From: Arsukibacterium tuosuense
GTDB taxonomy: Bacteria > Pseudomonadota > Gammaproteobacteria > Enterobacterales > Alteromonadaceae
DNA: 64,000 nt
NCBI RefSeq assembly: GCF_900215315.1
Contig: NZ_OBEB01000002.1
Span: 434,001 to 498,000 of the forward strand
Reading direction: 5' to 3'
Each line of letters starts with the position of its first letter. Within the stretch, counting starts at the first letter, position 1. The notes beneath the pieces are model-generated. The model did no database searches. It saw nothing but the letters and a program-made list of their open reading frames with translations, and was not told where the DNA came from. The position numbers and the translations under genes are program-made. This document shows, one piece after another, positions 1-8,518 of this stretch.

Positions 1-180
1 GTTACTAAGACTTCATCCATGGGTGGACACCGAAAGGATACTTATTAAATACTATCAATTACCCTAAGTTAACGAAAATCTTTTGTCACTACAACTGAAA
101 CGTCAGCTTATGAGCCTACCGTAAACTTACCGCCTCCAAACATATATTAATTACCTGAATTAATTAATGATGGAGGACGC
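1..180. other. Gene-free left edge
   Basis: No coding region is recognisable on either strand in this AT-rich stretch, which runs up to the Shine-Dalgarno of an integrase remnant (GGAGG just before base 181). Integrases of this kind usually sit beside the attachment site they used, so an att remnant could lie here or left of the window. I cannot identify a tRNA or ssrA end in it. Confidence 0.4.
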
Positions 181-430
181 ATGTTAAAACGGTTCCGATT
201 TACCAATACCGTCATAGCAGCACTGCCTGCCAACCCCACCAGCTCACGTTCAACTGAGTCTGAATACTCCGATACTGAAATATCTGGCCTGAATGTCTGG
301 TAAAAGTGGTTCTAAGCGATTCTTGCTGCGTTACATACTGCATGGACGGCCCCGGGCACCATTTAGTTTATTCCTCCAGTTTCCTACGTTTGAGTTATCT
401 GGCAGCTATTGCTAAGCTGACAATAGTTTT
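181..430 (+). pseudogene. Tyrosine-recombinase (phage-type integrase) N-terminal remnant, frameshifted
   Basis: An ATG at 181 behind a good GGAGG ribosome site opens a 40-codon frame rich in features of the N-terminal arm of P4/phage-type integrases: a short basic start, then LPANP, then a YSDTEISGL motif. The frame stops at 301-303, but the next integrase motif continues in a second frame from about 293 (SGKSGSKRFLLRY, the usual strand after the DTE-GL motif, then an arginine-rich turn and FPTFELS). That frame stops at 413-415 and a third frame continues with AAIAKL. The catalytic domain (R..HxxR..Y) is absent. This is seen directly as three in-order homologous pieces in three frames. I infer a decayed integrase left by a lost prophage or island. 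Confidence 0.7.
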
Positions 431-450
431 AAACCAGTCGTTAAATTTCT

Positions 451-672
451 ATGATCACCGTTGAACAAATAAAGCAGTTGTCTACCGCCGAGAAATTGCA
501 GGTAATGGAAACCTTATGGCAAGAGCTTACCGCCAACCCCGGTGTTTCCCCTGCATCACCTGACTGGCATCAACAAGCGCTGCATGAAACAGAACTCGCT
601 GTCAGAGAAGGCGAAGAGGTCACCCACGACTGGGAGCTGGCAAAGCAAAGTTTGCGCGATAAATTCAGATGA
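451..672 (+). CDS. Type II antitoxin, addiction-module component family (TIGR02574-like)
   Basis: A 73-residue acidic protein opening with a helical segment (EQIKQLSTAEKLQVMETLW) characteristic of the small putative addiction-module antitoxins that precede ParE/RelE toxins, followed by the usual SPxWH...L sequence before a charged C-terminus. Its stop overlaps the start of the downstream toxin gene in an ATGA arrangement (669-672), typical of translational coupling in toxin-antitoxin operons. Family knowledge predicts that it binds and neutralises the toxin and represses the operon. Shine-Dalgarno is weak. It lies just downstream of an integrase remnant, consistent with mobile-element ancestry. 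Confidence 0.85.
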   Translation: MITVEQIKQLSTAEKLQVMETLWQELTANPGVSPASPDWHQQALHETELAVREGEEVTHDWELAKQSLRDKFR

Positions 673-962
673 AAATAAAGGTTCTCGATGCTGCGTTAAG
701 CGATCTGGCAAACGGCCGATCATTTTATCATCAGCAGGGAAAGCATTTAGGTGATTACTTTCTCGATTCGCTGTTCAGCGACATTGACTCACTAACCCTT
801 TTTGCAGGCATACACCAAAAGTACTTCGGGTACTTTCGCATGCTGGCCCATCGTTTTCCCTATGCTATTTATTACCAAATGCCAGAGTCAGATTTAGTCG
901 TGGTGTGGCGTGTGTTAGATATGCGTGCTAACCCTAAAAAGACAAAGAACAAACTTGAGTAG
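669..962 (+). CDS. Type II toxin, RelE/ParE superfamily
   Basis: A 97-residue basic protein with the RelE/ParE fold pattern: an N-terminal beta strand (KIKVLDAAL), two helices containing YHQQGKHLGDYFLDSL, then the strands bearing RMLAHRFPYAIYYQ and a C-terminal WRVLDMR strand. ParE-like members target gyrase and RelE-like members cleave ribosome-bound mRNA; the sequence alone does not decide which. It is translationally coupled to the antitoxin gene by a 4-base overlap and appears full length, so the pair may still be functional even though the neighbouring integrase is broken. Confidence 0.85.
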   Translation: MKIKVLDAALSDLANGRSFYHQQGKHLGDYFLDSLFSDIDSLTLFAGIHQKYFGYFRMLAHRFPYAIYYQMPESDLVVVWRVLDMRANPKKTKNKLE

Positions 963-1052
963 TAGCTAGCAAATTTTTGTGTCAGTTTTAGCTTAAAGTG
1001 GCTGAGTATCATTCTGATAAACCGCCACTTAGACAGAAGATTTTCTCGTTAC

Positions 1053-1385
1053 TTATTCGACTGTCAGACCCTGGCTCTTGTATTCAATCGCTTTGTCTAA
1101 ACTAAAGTTTTTAGCAATCCACTTTGAGGCATTTCGTGGAGAAAAGCCTGCCTTATTCCACTCGATTATTACCTGAGGCGAGTTAACCCCAACCTGGATC
1201 CACTCTTTAGCATCAGTTGGTGTAAAACCATTACTGCGTAATGCTCTGGCGTCAAAAGCTTGCACACCAATGCCTTGCCAGGCTGTTGCTTCCTGGTATG
1301 GCATTCCATCCCATGGACTCGATGAAGCACAACCTGTCAGGGATATAACCCCTGCCATAACAACGATTGCTACTACCTTCTTCAT
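1053..1385 (-). CDS. Small putative lipoprotein of unknown function
   Basis: A 110-residue protein with a basic N-terminus, hydrophobic stretch and lipobox LTGC (acylated Cys about residue 19), so probably a lipoprotein. The mature part has roughly three degenerate repeats of about 25 residues, each carrying a W or A followed by GV/GF and a D/N-A pair (WQGIGVQAFDARALRSNGF, then WIQVGVNSPQVIIEWNKAGF), which suggests stacked short helices. I do not recognise a named family. The gene stands alone, read away from a 12-bp inverted repeat at 1443-1489 that may be part of its control region. Confidence 0.7.
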   Translation of the reverse strand: MKKVVAIVVMAGVISLTGCASSSPWDGMPYQEATAWQGIGVQAFDARALRSNGFTPTDAKEWIQVGVNSPQVIIEWNKAGFSPRNASKWIAKNFSLDKAIEYKSQGLTVE

Positions 1386-1442
1386 TAAAAACTCCTTTGT
1401 TTTATTCTTTAATTTTTCTCGTTCAAAAAAACCAACATTAAT

Positions 1443-1489
1443 CTAAAGCTTGCCACAAGTTAGCCTGATAAATCATAGGCAAGCTTTAG
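1443..1489. repeat. 12-bp perfect inverted repeat upstream of the lipoprotein gene
   Basis: CTAAAGCTTGCC (1443-1454) is matched by GGCAAGCTTTAG (1478-1489) across a 23-base spacer that itself contains a short GCCT/AGGC inverted repeat. It lies about 60-100 bases upstream of the lipoprotein start in a 257-base gene-free interval (1386-1642). It is not followed by a T run on either strand, so it looks more like an operator or decayed repeat than a terminator. Function unknown. Confidence 0.45.
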
Positions 1490-1642
1490 AGGGAATTAAA
1501 TTAGAGTAATATTTCTAAATTGGCAACAAATAATCTAAGGTAAAGTTGCTAAATTAAGTGCTTCAGCATTTGTAATAGTGACAGCGTGTCTCGCTGATCC
1601 TATTGATTCTGGCGGGAGCACGCGCCCCCGCCTGTTGCTTAA

Positions 1643-2656
1643 CTATTCCGCTGTTTGTTTGCGCAGGCGTTTTACTAAGCCTGCGACTGACGCTGCAGCA
1701 GCAAGCGCCATACAGGTAATACTTAGTTTTAAAATTAACGCAGGGGCTTGAGACAATGTAAACATGGTAGCAACGCCTGCAAATAGCAGCACTATGCTCG
1801 CCAGGTTGAAGTGCGTAAAAGCCTGAGGCTGCAACAAATCGGTGCAAAACGTCTTAATACGTTGCCATTGCCATGCGCTAATACCCATCATAAGGCCGAT
1901 GGTAACGTAAAGAAACAGCCCATCATTGGGGAAATTCAGCAACGCGTGCATCACAATGGCCGGTATGATAGACCCGGTTTTATGCGTGACCCAGCCCAGC
2001 GCTAGGGCACTTATTGTTAAGCCAATAATGGTTGAGGCATGATAAAGATCGAGCTGATGATATTGCGCATGGCTAAACACAAATAAGCCTGCAGTAATGA
2101 CAATACCAACCGCTGGTGAAAAGAAGCGGATCAACTTCGACTGCACATAACCACGCCAGAGTATTTCCTCTAATATTGGGATCAGACCGAAGCTGCCGAC
2201 AAACATCACCAGCCACCAGCCGGTTGTCTTTTCACCGTGCAGCAGGGCTTCCCGCCATGGCACAGATACCCCCAGGTTATAAGTTTGATCAAGCAAAAAC
2301 ACCGTTTTGTTGGCAATATCACCTATACACCAGGCCAGTACACCTATAACCACCAGCTGAATAAACTTGTAGCCATGCCGTGTCAGCTTCAGCTCTGCTT
2401 TAAGTTTTTCGCTGTTAATCCAGCTGAAAAAAGTAATGAGTGCAAACCAACCGGCAAATTGCAGCATAAGCAGCTTGCTCAGGTCGAGCGCAATCACGAA
2501 CATATCAGGGCTGTCGCCCATTAAGGCCATCAGCGGATGACCGGTGACGCCCGCAAGTTGAAATAACAGTGGCGCCAGTAGCGAACCGGCAAAAAACACC
2601 GCCAGCACTTCACAAAGCGCAAAGAAGCGGTGTGGTAGAGGATAAATTTTTTCCAT
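1643..2656 (-). CDS. CPBP-family intramembrane metalloprotease (CAAX protease-like)
   Basis: A 337-residue multi-pass membrane protein with several hydrophobic segments and the three CPBP (type II CAAX/Abi) motifs: EEILWRG (Glu163, Glu164, Arg168), FSHAQYH (His196) and MHALLNF (His237, Asn241). In this superfamily the glutamates and histidines form the active site within the membrane. Bacterial members act in prenyl-protein-like processing, bacteriocin self-immunity or regulated proteolysis; no specific substrate can be named here. The C-terminal region after about residue 250 has two further hydrophobic segments. The gene is monocistronic and reads towards the lipoprotein gene. Confidence 0.85.
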   Translation of the reverse strand: MEKIYPLPHRFFALCEVLAVFFAGSLLAPLLFQLAGVTGHPLMALMGDSPDMFVIALDLSKLLMLQFAGWFALITFFSWINSEKLKAELKLTRHGYKFIQLVVIGVLAWCIGDIANKTVFLLDQTYNLGVSVPWREALLHGEKTTGWWLVMFVGSFGLIPILEEILWRGYVQSKLIRFFSPAVGIVITAGLFVFSHAQYHQLDLYHASTIIGLTISALALGWVTHKTGSIIPAIVMHALLNFPNDGLFLYVTIGLMMGISAWQWQRIKTFCTDLLQPQAFTHFNLASIVLLFAGVATMFTLSQAPALILKLSITCMALAAAASVAGLVKRLRKQTAE

Positions 2657-2766
2657 GATAGATGACCCATTGTCTGCGTTAGTGAAATTACAGTTTCAAT
2701 GAACCGGAATAAAGATGCGTCTTTCTCGGTCGAACCTTGCTGATTTACGGCAAATTCGGCCGATGT

Positions 2767-3930
2767 TTACCTGGCTTGCGCCTTATTGCGGCACCGAAAC
2801 TCGCTGGGGGTGGCAGATTCAAAGCTTTTAAAGGCTTTGTTAAAGGTCGCTTTATTATTAAAGCCAACATCGAGCGCGATATCCAAAATAGACTGTTGCG
2901 AATCAATTAAGCGCTGTTTGGCATCTTCTATTCTGGCTTTATTGACATATTCGTAGAAGGTCATGCCAATGTGACTATTAAGATATTCGGACATTTTGTG
3001 TTGGGACACACCAACAAGATCACTTAGTGTCTGTAAATTGAGAAAACGATCTAAATAAATACGTTGTGATTTTAGTGCTTCCAGTTTATTGCTGATCATG
3101 CTGATATCTTCAGTGCGCAGGTTTTTCGGGCCGGCAATTCTGGCATCGTTTTGCGCTGCAATACTGTTATCACTATTGTTGCGGGCGCTTGTCTCAAATT
3201 CAAAAGGCGCTTCCAGAATAGCGGGCTGATGCATGCCGTAGAAACCTGTCATAAAAATGAGCAACACTAAGACGAACGACAAAATGGTGTCGGCATTTGA
3301 TGTAATAGCAAAGGCACGTAAATCGAACAGCAGTGCTGCTATTAATGCAGATTCAAACAGGATAAAGCCAATAACCAGGTTGCGTAACCAGAGCAAATTG
3401 ATGTTATCAATATTAGAGAAACTATGTTTGATGCGGCGTGCATAGCGAATAAGCAGTACCAGGCAGACAACTGTGTAGCTGATAACGTGGGCCAACTTTA
3501 GTAATGGCAGTAACAGCTGGGCAGCGGAATAGTTGCTTAACGACTCATTAGTGACAATTTTTAACTCTGCCGTGCTAAAAAAAGCGGCATAAATGATCAG
3601 CGCTAAGTAACAACAAAACGGTACTATATGAAGCATGCCAAAGAGTCGGACCTTAGCCGCTGACAACGTTAAGCTTTTAACGTAAAAGTATAGCAAGGGG
3701 CCAAACAGAAACACTACGCTGCTGGCAATGACGAGCAGCGGCTTCATGTTTTCGGCGTAGCCCGAAACTGACAGCCATTGGGCAGACAAGGCCGTGACAA
3801 AAGCGCTTAATAGCAGCACTAAATAACGATTAGCCTGATGCTTATTGGAAGATTTTGCCATAAGCGTCAGCACTAGAAACACACCTTGAACCATACCAAT
3901 AACCAGGATCGCTGATTCTGAATTAAGCAT
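2767..3930 (-). CDS. AraC-family transcriptional regulator with N-terminal membrane domain
   Basis: 387 residues from the ATG at 3930, chosen over an in-frame TTG at 3954 because a GAGAAG ribosome site sits just upstream of the ATG. The N-terminal 220 residues form about seven hydrophobic helices, and the last 100 contain an AraC double helix-turn-helix (from LDRFLNLQTLSDLVGVSQHK to DIALDVGFNNKATFNKAFK and the final SEFR). Such fusions are membrane-bound regulators thought to sense envelope or extracellular signals and bind DNA directly. The divergent neighbour is a TMEM175-like channel; the 208-base interval between them would hold both promoters. Target genes unknown. Confidence 0.85.
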   Translation of the reverse strand: MLNSESAILVIGMVQGVFLVLTLMAKSSNKHQANRYLVLLLSAFVTALSAQWLSVSGYAENMKPLLVIASSVVFLFGPLLYFYVKSLTLSAAKVRLFGMLHIVPFCCYLALIIYAAFFSTAELKIVTNESLSNYSAAQLLLPLLKLAHVISYTVVCLVLLIRYARRIKHSFSNIDNINLLWLRNLVIGFILFESALIAALLFDLRAFAITSNADTILSFVLVLLIFMTGFYGMHQPAILEAPFEFETSARNNSDNSIAAQNDARIAGPKNLRTEDISMISNKLEALKSQRIYLDRFLNLQTLSDLVGVSQHKMSEYLNSHIGMTFYEYVNKARIEDAKQRLIDSQQSILDIALDVGFNNKATFNKAFKSFESATPSEFRCRNKAQAR

Positions 3931-4138
3931 TTTCTTCTCAACGTTTCTACACAATATAGTGCGTTAAAGCATAAGCAACCTAAACTATCAGCTGGGGCAA
4001 TTCAATAGCGCATAATGTTGTAATACATTTAAACAGATGATCTATTGTACGATTCTTTGCTACCCTTGATGTTAAACTTGCGGCGAATATATCGCTACAC
4101 AGTTACGCAACTTCACTGACACTATAATAAGCAGGCTT

Positions 4139-4870
4139 ATGGCAGACTTAAACCATATCAATCAAGATAGCTGGATCATGCGCGGTGAAAGTATGACGCG
4201 TATTGAAACCTTTTTTGCTGCAGCCTGTGCTTTTGCCGTTACCATGGTTGTCATTTCAGTCGGAACCATTCCACATACCCTGGCTGATTTAGTGTTAGCC
4301 ACTAAGCAAATTCCGGCTTTCGCTGCTAGTTTTGCTGTTATTACCTGGATTTGGCATACACACTCGGTATGGAGCCGGCGGTTTGGTCTCGAGGACACCA
4401 AAACCGTTGTTTTCAGCTGTCTGCTTATCCTACTGGTGCTTATTTACATGTATCCACTGCGAATTATGATGCAGGCACTGTTTGCTGTTATCAGCAATGG
4501 CTTTTTGCCCAGCCTGATCCGGTTTCAAAGTGAGTGGGACGCCCGTTTTATGTTTGTGTTATTTGGACTGGGTTTTTTGCTGCTCAGTATCAATTTTGTG
4601 GCGTTATACTGGCATGGTAAACGCGCCAAACTGGTTACGCCCTTATCTGATTATGAGCAATATCAGGCCAACACCGAGATTGTTGTCTGGCTGACCACCG
4701 CCCTGGTGTGTTTAAGTAACCTGATACTGTCTGTTTTGCTGCCAATTAATTACATAGGTTGGGCCGGATACAGTTACTTTCTGTTGTTCCCTTTGTTAAA
4801 CGGTATCAGCTGGATCCGAAGCAAAAAATGGCAGCAAAACATCGCTGTACAGCTGGCTAACAAAGCGTAA
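4139..4870 (+). CDS. TMEM175-family (DUF1211) putative potassium channel
   Basis: A 243-residue membrane protein with about six hydrophobic helices. The RIETFFAAACAFAVTM segment at the first helix corresponds to the RxxxFSDG-type pore helix of prokaryotic TMEM175 (DUF1211) potassium channels, although the central Ser-Asp is replaced by Ala-Ala here. The second half (VVWLTTALVCLSNLILSVLLP) fits the later helices. Bacterial TMEM175 proteins are potassium-permeable and form tetramers from one repeat. A TATAAT at 4123-4128 places a likely transcription start only a few bases before the ATG, so a slightly internal Met (4178 or 4193) is an alternative start. Confidence 0.75.
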   Translation: MADLNHINQDSWIMRGESMTRIETFFAAACAFAVTMVVISVGTIPHTLADLVLATKQIPAFAASFAVITWIWHTHSVWSRRFGLEDTKTVVFSCLLILLVLIYMYPLRIMMQALFAVISNGFLPSLIRFQSEWDARFMFVLFGLGFLLLSINFVALYWHGKRAKLVTPLSDYEQYQANTEIVVWLTTALVCLSNLILSVLLPINYIGWAGYSYFLLFPLLNGISWIRSKKWQQNIAVQLANKA

Positions 4871-4907
4871 AGTGAGCACGGCGAAAGCCCGTACTCACAA
4901 ACGGAAA

Positions 4908-5786
4908 TTATGGCTTTAACAACGCCAGTAATTGTTTATCTTCTGTTGCCCTGGCCAGGGCTAAATGTTCAGCAGCCTGCTCTGTTTGTCCGGCAAATTC
5001 CAACAATTGCGATAAGCGATAGTGCGCCCAATGCGCGCTTGGCATATCTGTATCAATATCGTGCTGTAAATAAGCCTGCAGAGCAGTGATGCCGTCTTGA
5101 ATAAAGTGTTCAGCAAAGAGTGCATTACGGCCTATCTGATATAGTGCTTCTACTTGAGTTTTTTGTTGTTTAGTTTGTTTTGCGGCTAACACAAAGTGTT
5201 GCTGTGCTTGAACAAATGCCTGTTTCTTTTGCAGCAGTAATCCCAGTTGATACTGAGGTAAACCGGCAGCAGGTTCAGCGGCAATTGCCTGGCGCAGTTG
5301 ATGTTCAAAGGTATCCAGATCATCAGTTTTGATGTAATAGTCCAGCTCAGCTACCGCACCTTCATTCGCATCTAACATTTTTATGATGTTAATTTGCTCA
5401 AGCGCTAGTTGCTCATCACCACCTGCTATACCTGGTGCGCCAAGATAAAAGTTAACCAGGCCTTTGCGATACGATACGTTGTCAGGCACAAGCTCAACCG
5501 CTTTATTTAAACAGGCTAACGATTTTTTGGCATAACTTAACGCACTAAAAAAAGCATCTCCTGCCTGGCGGCCCATTATTCTGCCACAATAGAAATGATA
5601 CTCAGCGTTTTGCGGCTCGCGCTTTAACGCTGACATGATCAGACGCTCAGCTTTATCTAAGTCTGTATCAATTAATTCCATCGCCTGTGCTGCTTCTGCA
5701 GCCGCCGGTGCTGACGCATTTGCATCTCTTACCGGCACCATAGCCACAAACAAAAATATAAAAATAACGATTAATCGTGCATTCAT
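4908..5786 (-). CDS. Exported tetratricopeptide-repeat protein
   Basis: 292 residues beginning with a Sec-type signal peptide (hydrophobic residues 4-18, cleavage near ANA-SA at about 24-25). The rest is helical with TPR-like pairs: AERLIMSALKREPQNAEYHF, a repeat around PDNVSYRKGLVNFY, another around AGLPQYQLGLLLQKKQAFVQ, and a last one near HYRLSQLLEFAGQTEQAAEH. TPR proteins in the periplasm usually act as binding scaffolds; no enzymatic domain is visible. It converges on the TMEM175-like gene (38 bases between stops). Confidence 0.75.
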   Translation of the reverse strand: MNARLIVIFIFLFVAMVPVRDANASAPAAAEAAQAMELIDTDLDKAERLIMSALKREPQNAEYHFYCGRIMGRQAGDAFFSALSYAKKSLACLNKAVELVPDNVSYRKGLVNFYLGAPGIAGGDEQLALEQINIIKMLDANEGAVAELDYYIKTDDLDTFEHQLRQAIAAEPAAGLPQYQLGLLLQKKQAFVQAQQHFVLAAKQTKQQKTQVEALYQIGRNALFAEHFIQDGITALQAYLQHDIDTDMPSAHWAHYRLSQLLEFAGQTEQAAEHLALARATEDKQLLALLKP

Positions 5787-6099
5787 GCTGATTTTTCCTT
5801 AACGTTTTTTAGTGTAGTTAAACTCAGTGCACAAATGCCAAACGATATATGCGTCATTAGTATGATGTGGAAAATGGTCTGCACCTGTAACTCCAATGTG
5901 TGAGATGACTGGCTCACATTTTTTCAGAAAGCCACAGTGCTGTGATAGTGCCAAAAGTAACGATACATTGTTGTGACTTTTGGCGTGGCGCAGCGTTGGC
6001 TTGCTAGTTACCGGTAGATCATGGTCTACGCTGCTAGCGTTTTTTGCCCGTGCAATCAGGGCATAGGCTGTTGAACTTTATTTTTAATATCTTCTGTAA
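5787..6099. other. 313-base intergenic region with three hairpins; possible small RNA
   Basis: No protein gene is seen between the start of the TPR gene and the end of cydB. The interval holds two plus-strand terminator-like hairpins: TGTGAG/CTCACA with T6 at 5899-5924, and GCTAG..GTAGA/TCTAC..CTAGC with T6 at 6003-6045. Between them is a perfect 9-bp hairpin (GCCAAAAGT 5950-5958 with ACTTTTGGC 5976-5984). Both flanking genes are on the minus strand, so plus-strand terminators have no obvious protein-coding client. A roughly 110-nt plus-strand small RNA is one reading. Confidence 0.4.
5950..6045 (+). ncRNA. Candidate small RNA (two hairpins ending in T6)
   Basis: A 9-bp hairpin (5950-5984) is followed by a second stem with an internal loop (GCTAG/CTAGC outer, GTAGA/TCTAC inner) and six T residues ending at 6045, the outline of a small RNA with an intrinsic terminator. 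An upstream terminator-like hairpin ending at 5924 would separate it from read-through. I see no convincing -35/-10 pair, and the structure may be only a terminator region, so the call is tentative. Confidence 0.25.
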
Positions 6100-7104
6100 T
6101 TAATAATACTTCAAACCATCTGCCTTGCCTCTGAACGCATAATACGCCAGGGCGGTGTAGCCGATAATGACCGGGATAACCACGACTGCGCCAAAGAAGA
6201 TGATAAGCAGCGACTCTCTGGAGCTGGCGGCTTCATACAGGGTAAGTTGGTTCGGTACCACAAACGGATAAAAACTTAATGCCAGGCCCAGAAAACTGCA
6301 GATAAAGATAATATTGCAGATAGTAAACGGCAGCCAGGCGCCGGCGTCACCCGGCAGTGGCAGGCGTTTCAGCACCAGGTAGCCAATTACAAACATGGCA
6401 AAACACAGTAGCGGAATAGCAGCAAACAGGTAAGCCAGTGGTGGTTCGGTCCATACCTGCAGCGCATTAGCATTGACCAGTGGGTTAATGGCGCTGACGG
6501 CCAGGATACCGGCCAGGGTCAGTACCCCGGCTATTTTACAGTGCTTAATAGCATGCAATTGCAACTCGCCAGAGGTTTTGCCTATCAGCCAGGCGTTGCC
6601 AATCATGGCAAAGGCAGCGGTTACACAAAGACCGCTAAAGCAGGCAAAAATAATACTGCCGGTATTATACTCAAGGCCCATCACATAAATGCCCAGCATA
6701 AAGCCCTGGCTGAAAGTAGCCAGTATTGAGCCTGCTTTAAAGGTGTAATCCCAGCGGGTTTTGCGGTTATTCTTTACCTTGGCCCGAAAATCGAACGCCA
6801 CGCCGCGCAGAATTAACCCCAGTAGCAACAAGGCGGCTGGCAAGTACAAGGCATGTAAAATGGCGCTATGCGCTGCCGGAAAGGCGACCAGCAGCAGGCC
6901 GACGGCCAGTACCAGCCAGGTTTCATTGGCATCCCAGAACGGGCCGATAGAGGCAATGGCTGTGTCGCGCCAGGGCTCGTTGGCCATTGGCAGCGTAATG
7001 CCGACACCCAAATCGTAGCCATCTAAGATGGCATATAGCAAGATAGACAGGGCAGTCAGGCCACCGAAAATAAGTGCTAAATTATCTGCAGTTAACCAGC
7101 TCAT
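6100..7104 (-). CDS. cydB: Cytochrome bd-type ubiquinol oxidase subunit II (CioB/CydB)
   Basis: 334 residues, the length of CioB-type (cyanide-insensitive) subunit II. The N-terminus has the conserved ILLYAILDGYDLGVGI segment, followed by WRDTAIASIGPFWDANETWL and RGVAFDFRAK, all hallmarks of CydB, with about eight transmembrane helices. It partners subunit I in the inner membrane to oxidise ubiquinol and reduce oxygen to water without proton pumping. Its start overlaps the stop of cydA by four bases (7101-7104). No cydX-like small ORF follows it. It is the last gene of a regulator-cydA-cydB operon. Confidence 0.95.
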   Translation of the reverse strand: MSWLTADNLALIFGGLTALSILLYAILDGYDLGVGITLPMANEPWRDTAIASIGPFWDANETWLVLAVGLLLVAFPAAHSAILHALYLPAALLLLGLILRGVAFDFRAKVKNNRKTRWDYTFKAGSILATFSQGFMLGIYVMGLEYNTGSIIFACFSGLCVTAAFAMIGNAWLIGKTSGELQLHAIKHCKIAGVLTLAGILAVSAINPLVNANALQVWTEPPLAYLFAAIPLLCFAMFVIGYLVLKRLPLPGDAGAWLPFTICNIIFICSFLGLALSFYPFVVPNQLTLYEAASSRESLLIIFFGAVVVIPVIIGYTALAYYAFRGKADGLKYY

Positions 7105-8495
7105 ATTGTGGCTCCTGTGCGTACGCCTTTACTTAGATCGTTACCTGGCTCAGCGCGTGTTTCGACCAGACCGGGGCGGGTTAAATCATATTCTTCTACC
7201 TCAACCGCACGGTTAGCCAGCCAGAACAGGGTTTTGACATACGCCAGCAGCAACACCGCATACAGCAGCAGATACATCACCAGTGTCATCGCCACATGCT
7301 CACCCGGTACTGTGGTCACGGCATCGCGGGTTTTCAGCACGCCATACACTAAGTAGGGTTGGCGACCAATTTCGGTGACATACCAGCCGGCCAGGGTGGC
7401 AACCCAGCCAGAAAAGGTCATGCCAATCAGTATTTTCAGTTGCAGCGGCGCCAGTTCTTTTTTGCGCAGTAAGCGATAGCTGGTCCACCAGGCCATCAGC
7501 AGCATTAACATGCCAATACCGACCATTACCCGGAAGCTGTAAAATACCGGTGCTACCGGTGGATGCTCGCCGGCAAATTCGTTTAAGCCCTTTAGCTCGC
7601 CATCGGCATCATGGGTTAAAATCAGGCTGGCCAGCTTGGGGACTTCAATGGCAAAGCGGTTTTGTTGGGTTTCTTCGTCCGGTATGGCAAATAACACCAG
7701 CGGTGCGCCGCGCTCGGTATGCCAGATCCCTTCCATCGCTGCTATTTTTTGCGGCTGATGTTCCAGGGTGTTTAAGCCGTGAAAATCACCGACCAGCACC
7801 TGAGTTGGTGCCAGGATAGCGGCGCTTAGCAGGGCTGTTCTCAGAGTCAGTTTTGGCGCTTTTTTGTTATCGCCCTTTAAGATACGGTAGGCCGAAATAC
7901 CGGCTACCAGAAAACAGACCGTCAGGCCCGAGGCCAGCAGCATATGAGTAAAGCGATACGGAAACGACGGGTTAAAAATAATAGCGAACCAGTCGGTAGC
8001 ATGGGCGACGCCGTCAATCATTTCAAAGCCGGCCGGGGTTTGCATCCAGGAGTTTAATACTAAAATCCAGAATGCGGAGAAGGTGGTGCCGAGCGCGACC
8101 AGAAAGGTTGCCAGGGTATGGGCCCAGCGCGGCACTTTATGAAAGCCAAACAGCATAATGCCGAGCATAGTGGCCTCTAAAAAGAACGCAGTCAGGATCT
8201 CATAAGCCAGTAGCGGCCCGGCAATATTGCCGATGCTTTCCATAAAGCCCGGCCAGTTAGTGCCAAACTGAAACGACATAGTAATGCCGCTCACTACGCC
8301 CAGGGCAAAGGTCAGCGCAAATACTTTTACCCAGAAACGATAGGCCCGCATCCACACCGGGTGCTGCGACAGATCAAAGCGTACTTTGAAATAAAACAAT
8401 AACCAGCCCAGGGCAATGGTAATAGTCGGAAACAGAATATGAAAACTGATATTGGCCGCAAACTGAATCCGCGACAGAATTAAGGTATCTAACAT
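7101..8495 (-). CDS. cydA: Cytochrome bd-type ubiquinol oxidase subunit I (CioA/CydA)
   Basis: 464 residues from ATG 8495, preferred to the in-frame GTG at 8501 because GAGGTG lies at the right distance. His19 in SRIQFAANISFHILFP is the expected haem b595 ligand, the GTNWPGFMESIG and EAFFLEATMLGIMLFG-type helices carry the haem d glutamate, and GRQPYLVYGVLKTRDAV is the conserved subunit I signature. The protein is about 60 residues shorter than E. coli CydA, which fits the short-Q-loop, CioA-type oxidase. It is the quinol-binding, haem-bearing subunit, in the inner membrane, translated just ahead of cydB. Confidence 0.95.
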   Translation of the reverse strand: MLDTLILSRIQFAANISFHILFPTITIALGWLLFYFKVRFDLSQHPVWMRAYRFWVKVFALTFALGVVSGITMSFQFGTNWPGFMESIGNIAGPLLAYEILTAFFLEATMLGIMLFGFHKVPRWAHTLATFLVALGTTFSAFWILVLNSWMQTPAGFEMIDGVAHATDWFAIIFNPSFPYRFTHMLLASGLTVCFLVAGISAYRILKGDNKKAPKLTLRTALLSAAILAPTQVLVGDFHGLNTLEHQPQKIAAMEGIWHTERGAPLVLFAIPDEETQQNRFAIEVPKLASLILTHDADGELKGLNEFAGEHPPVAPVFYSFRVMVGIGMLMLLMAWWTSYRLLRKKELAPLQLKILIGMTFSGWVATLAGWYVTEIGRQPYLVYGVLKTRDAVTTVPGEHVAMTLVMYLLLYAVLLLAYVKTLFWLANRAVEVEEYDLTRPGLVETRAEPGNDLSKGVRTGATI

Positions 8496-8518
8496 AACCA
8501 CCTCACTGCTAATAACCG

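Noticed and set aside
997-1033. Terminator after the toxin gene (AAGTGGC/GCCACTT)
   Set aside because: Seven-bp arms with a loop of about 20 bases and no T run; too weak to call.
1610-1631. Terminator of the CPBP protease gene (GGCGGG/CCCGCC)
   Set aside because: Short stem and no U tract on the minus strand.
5899-5918. CRP site (TGTGA...TCACA)
   Set aside because: Half sites are separated by 10 bases instead of 6; the following T run fits a terminator better.
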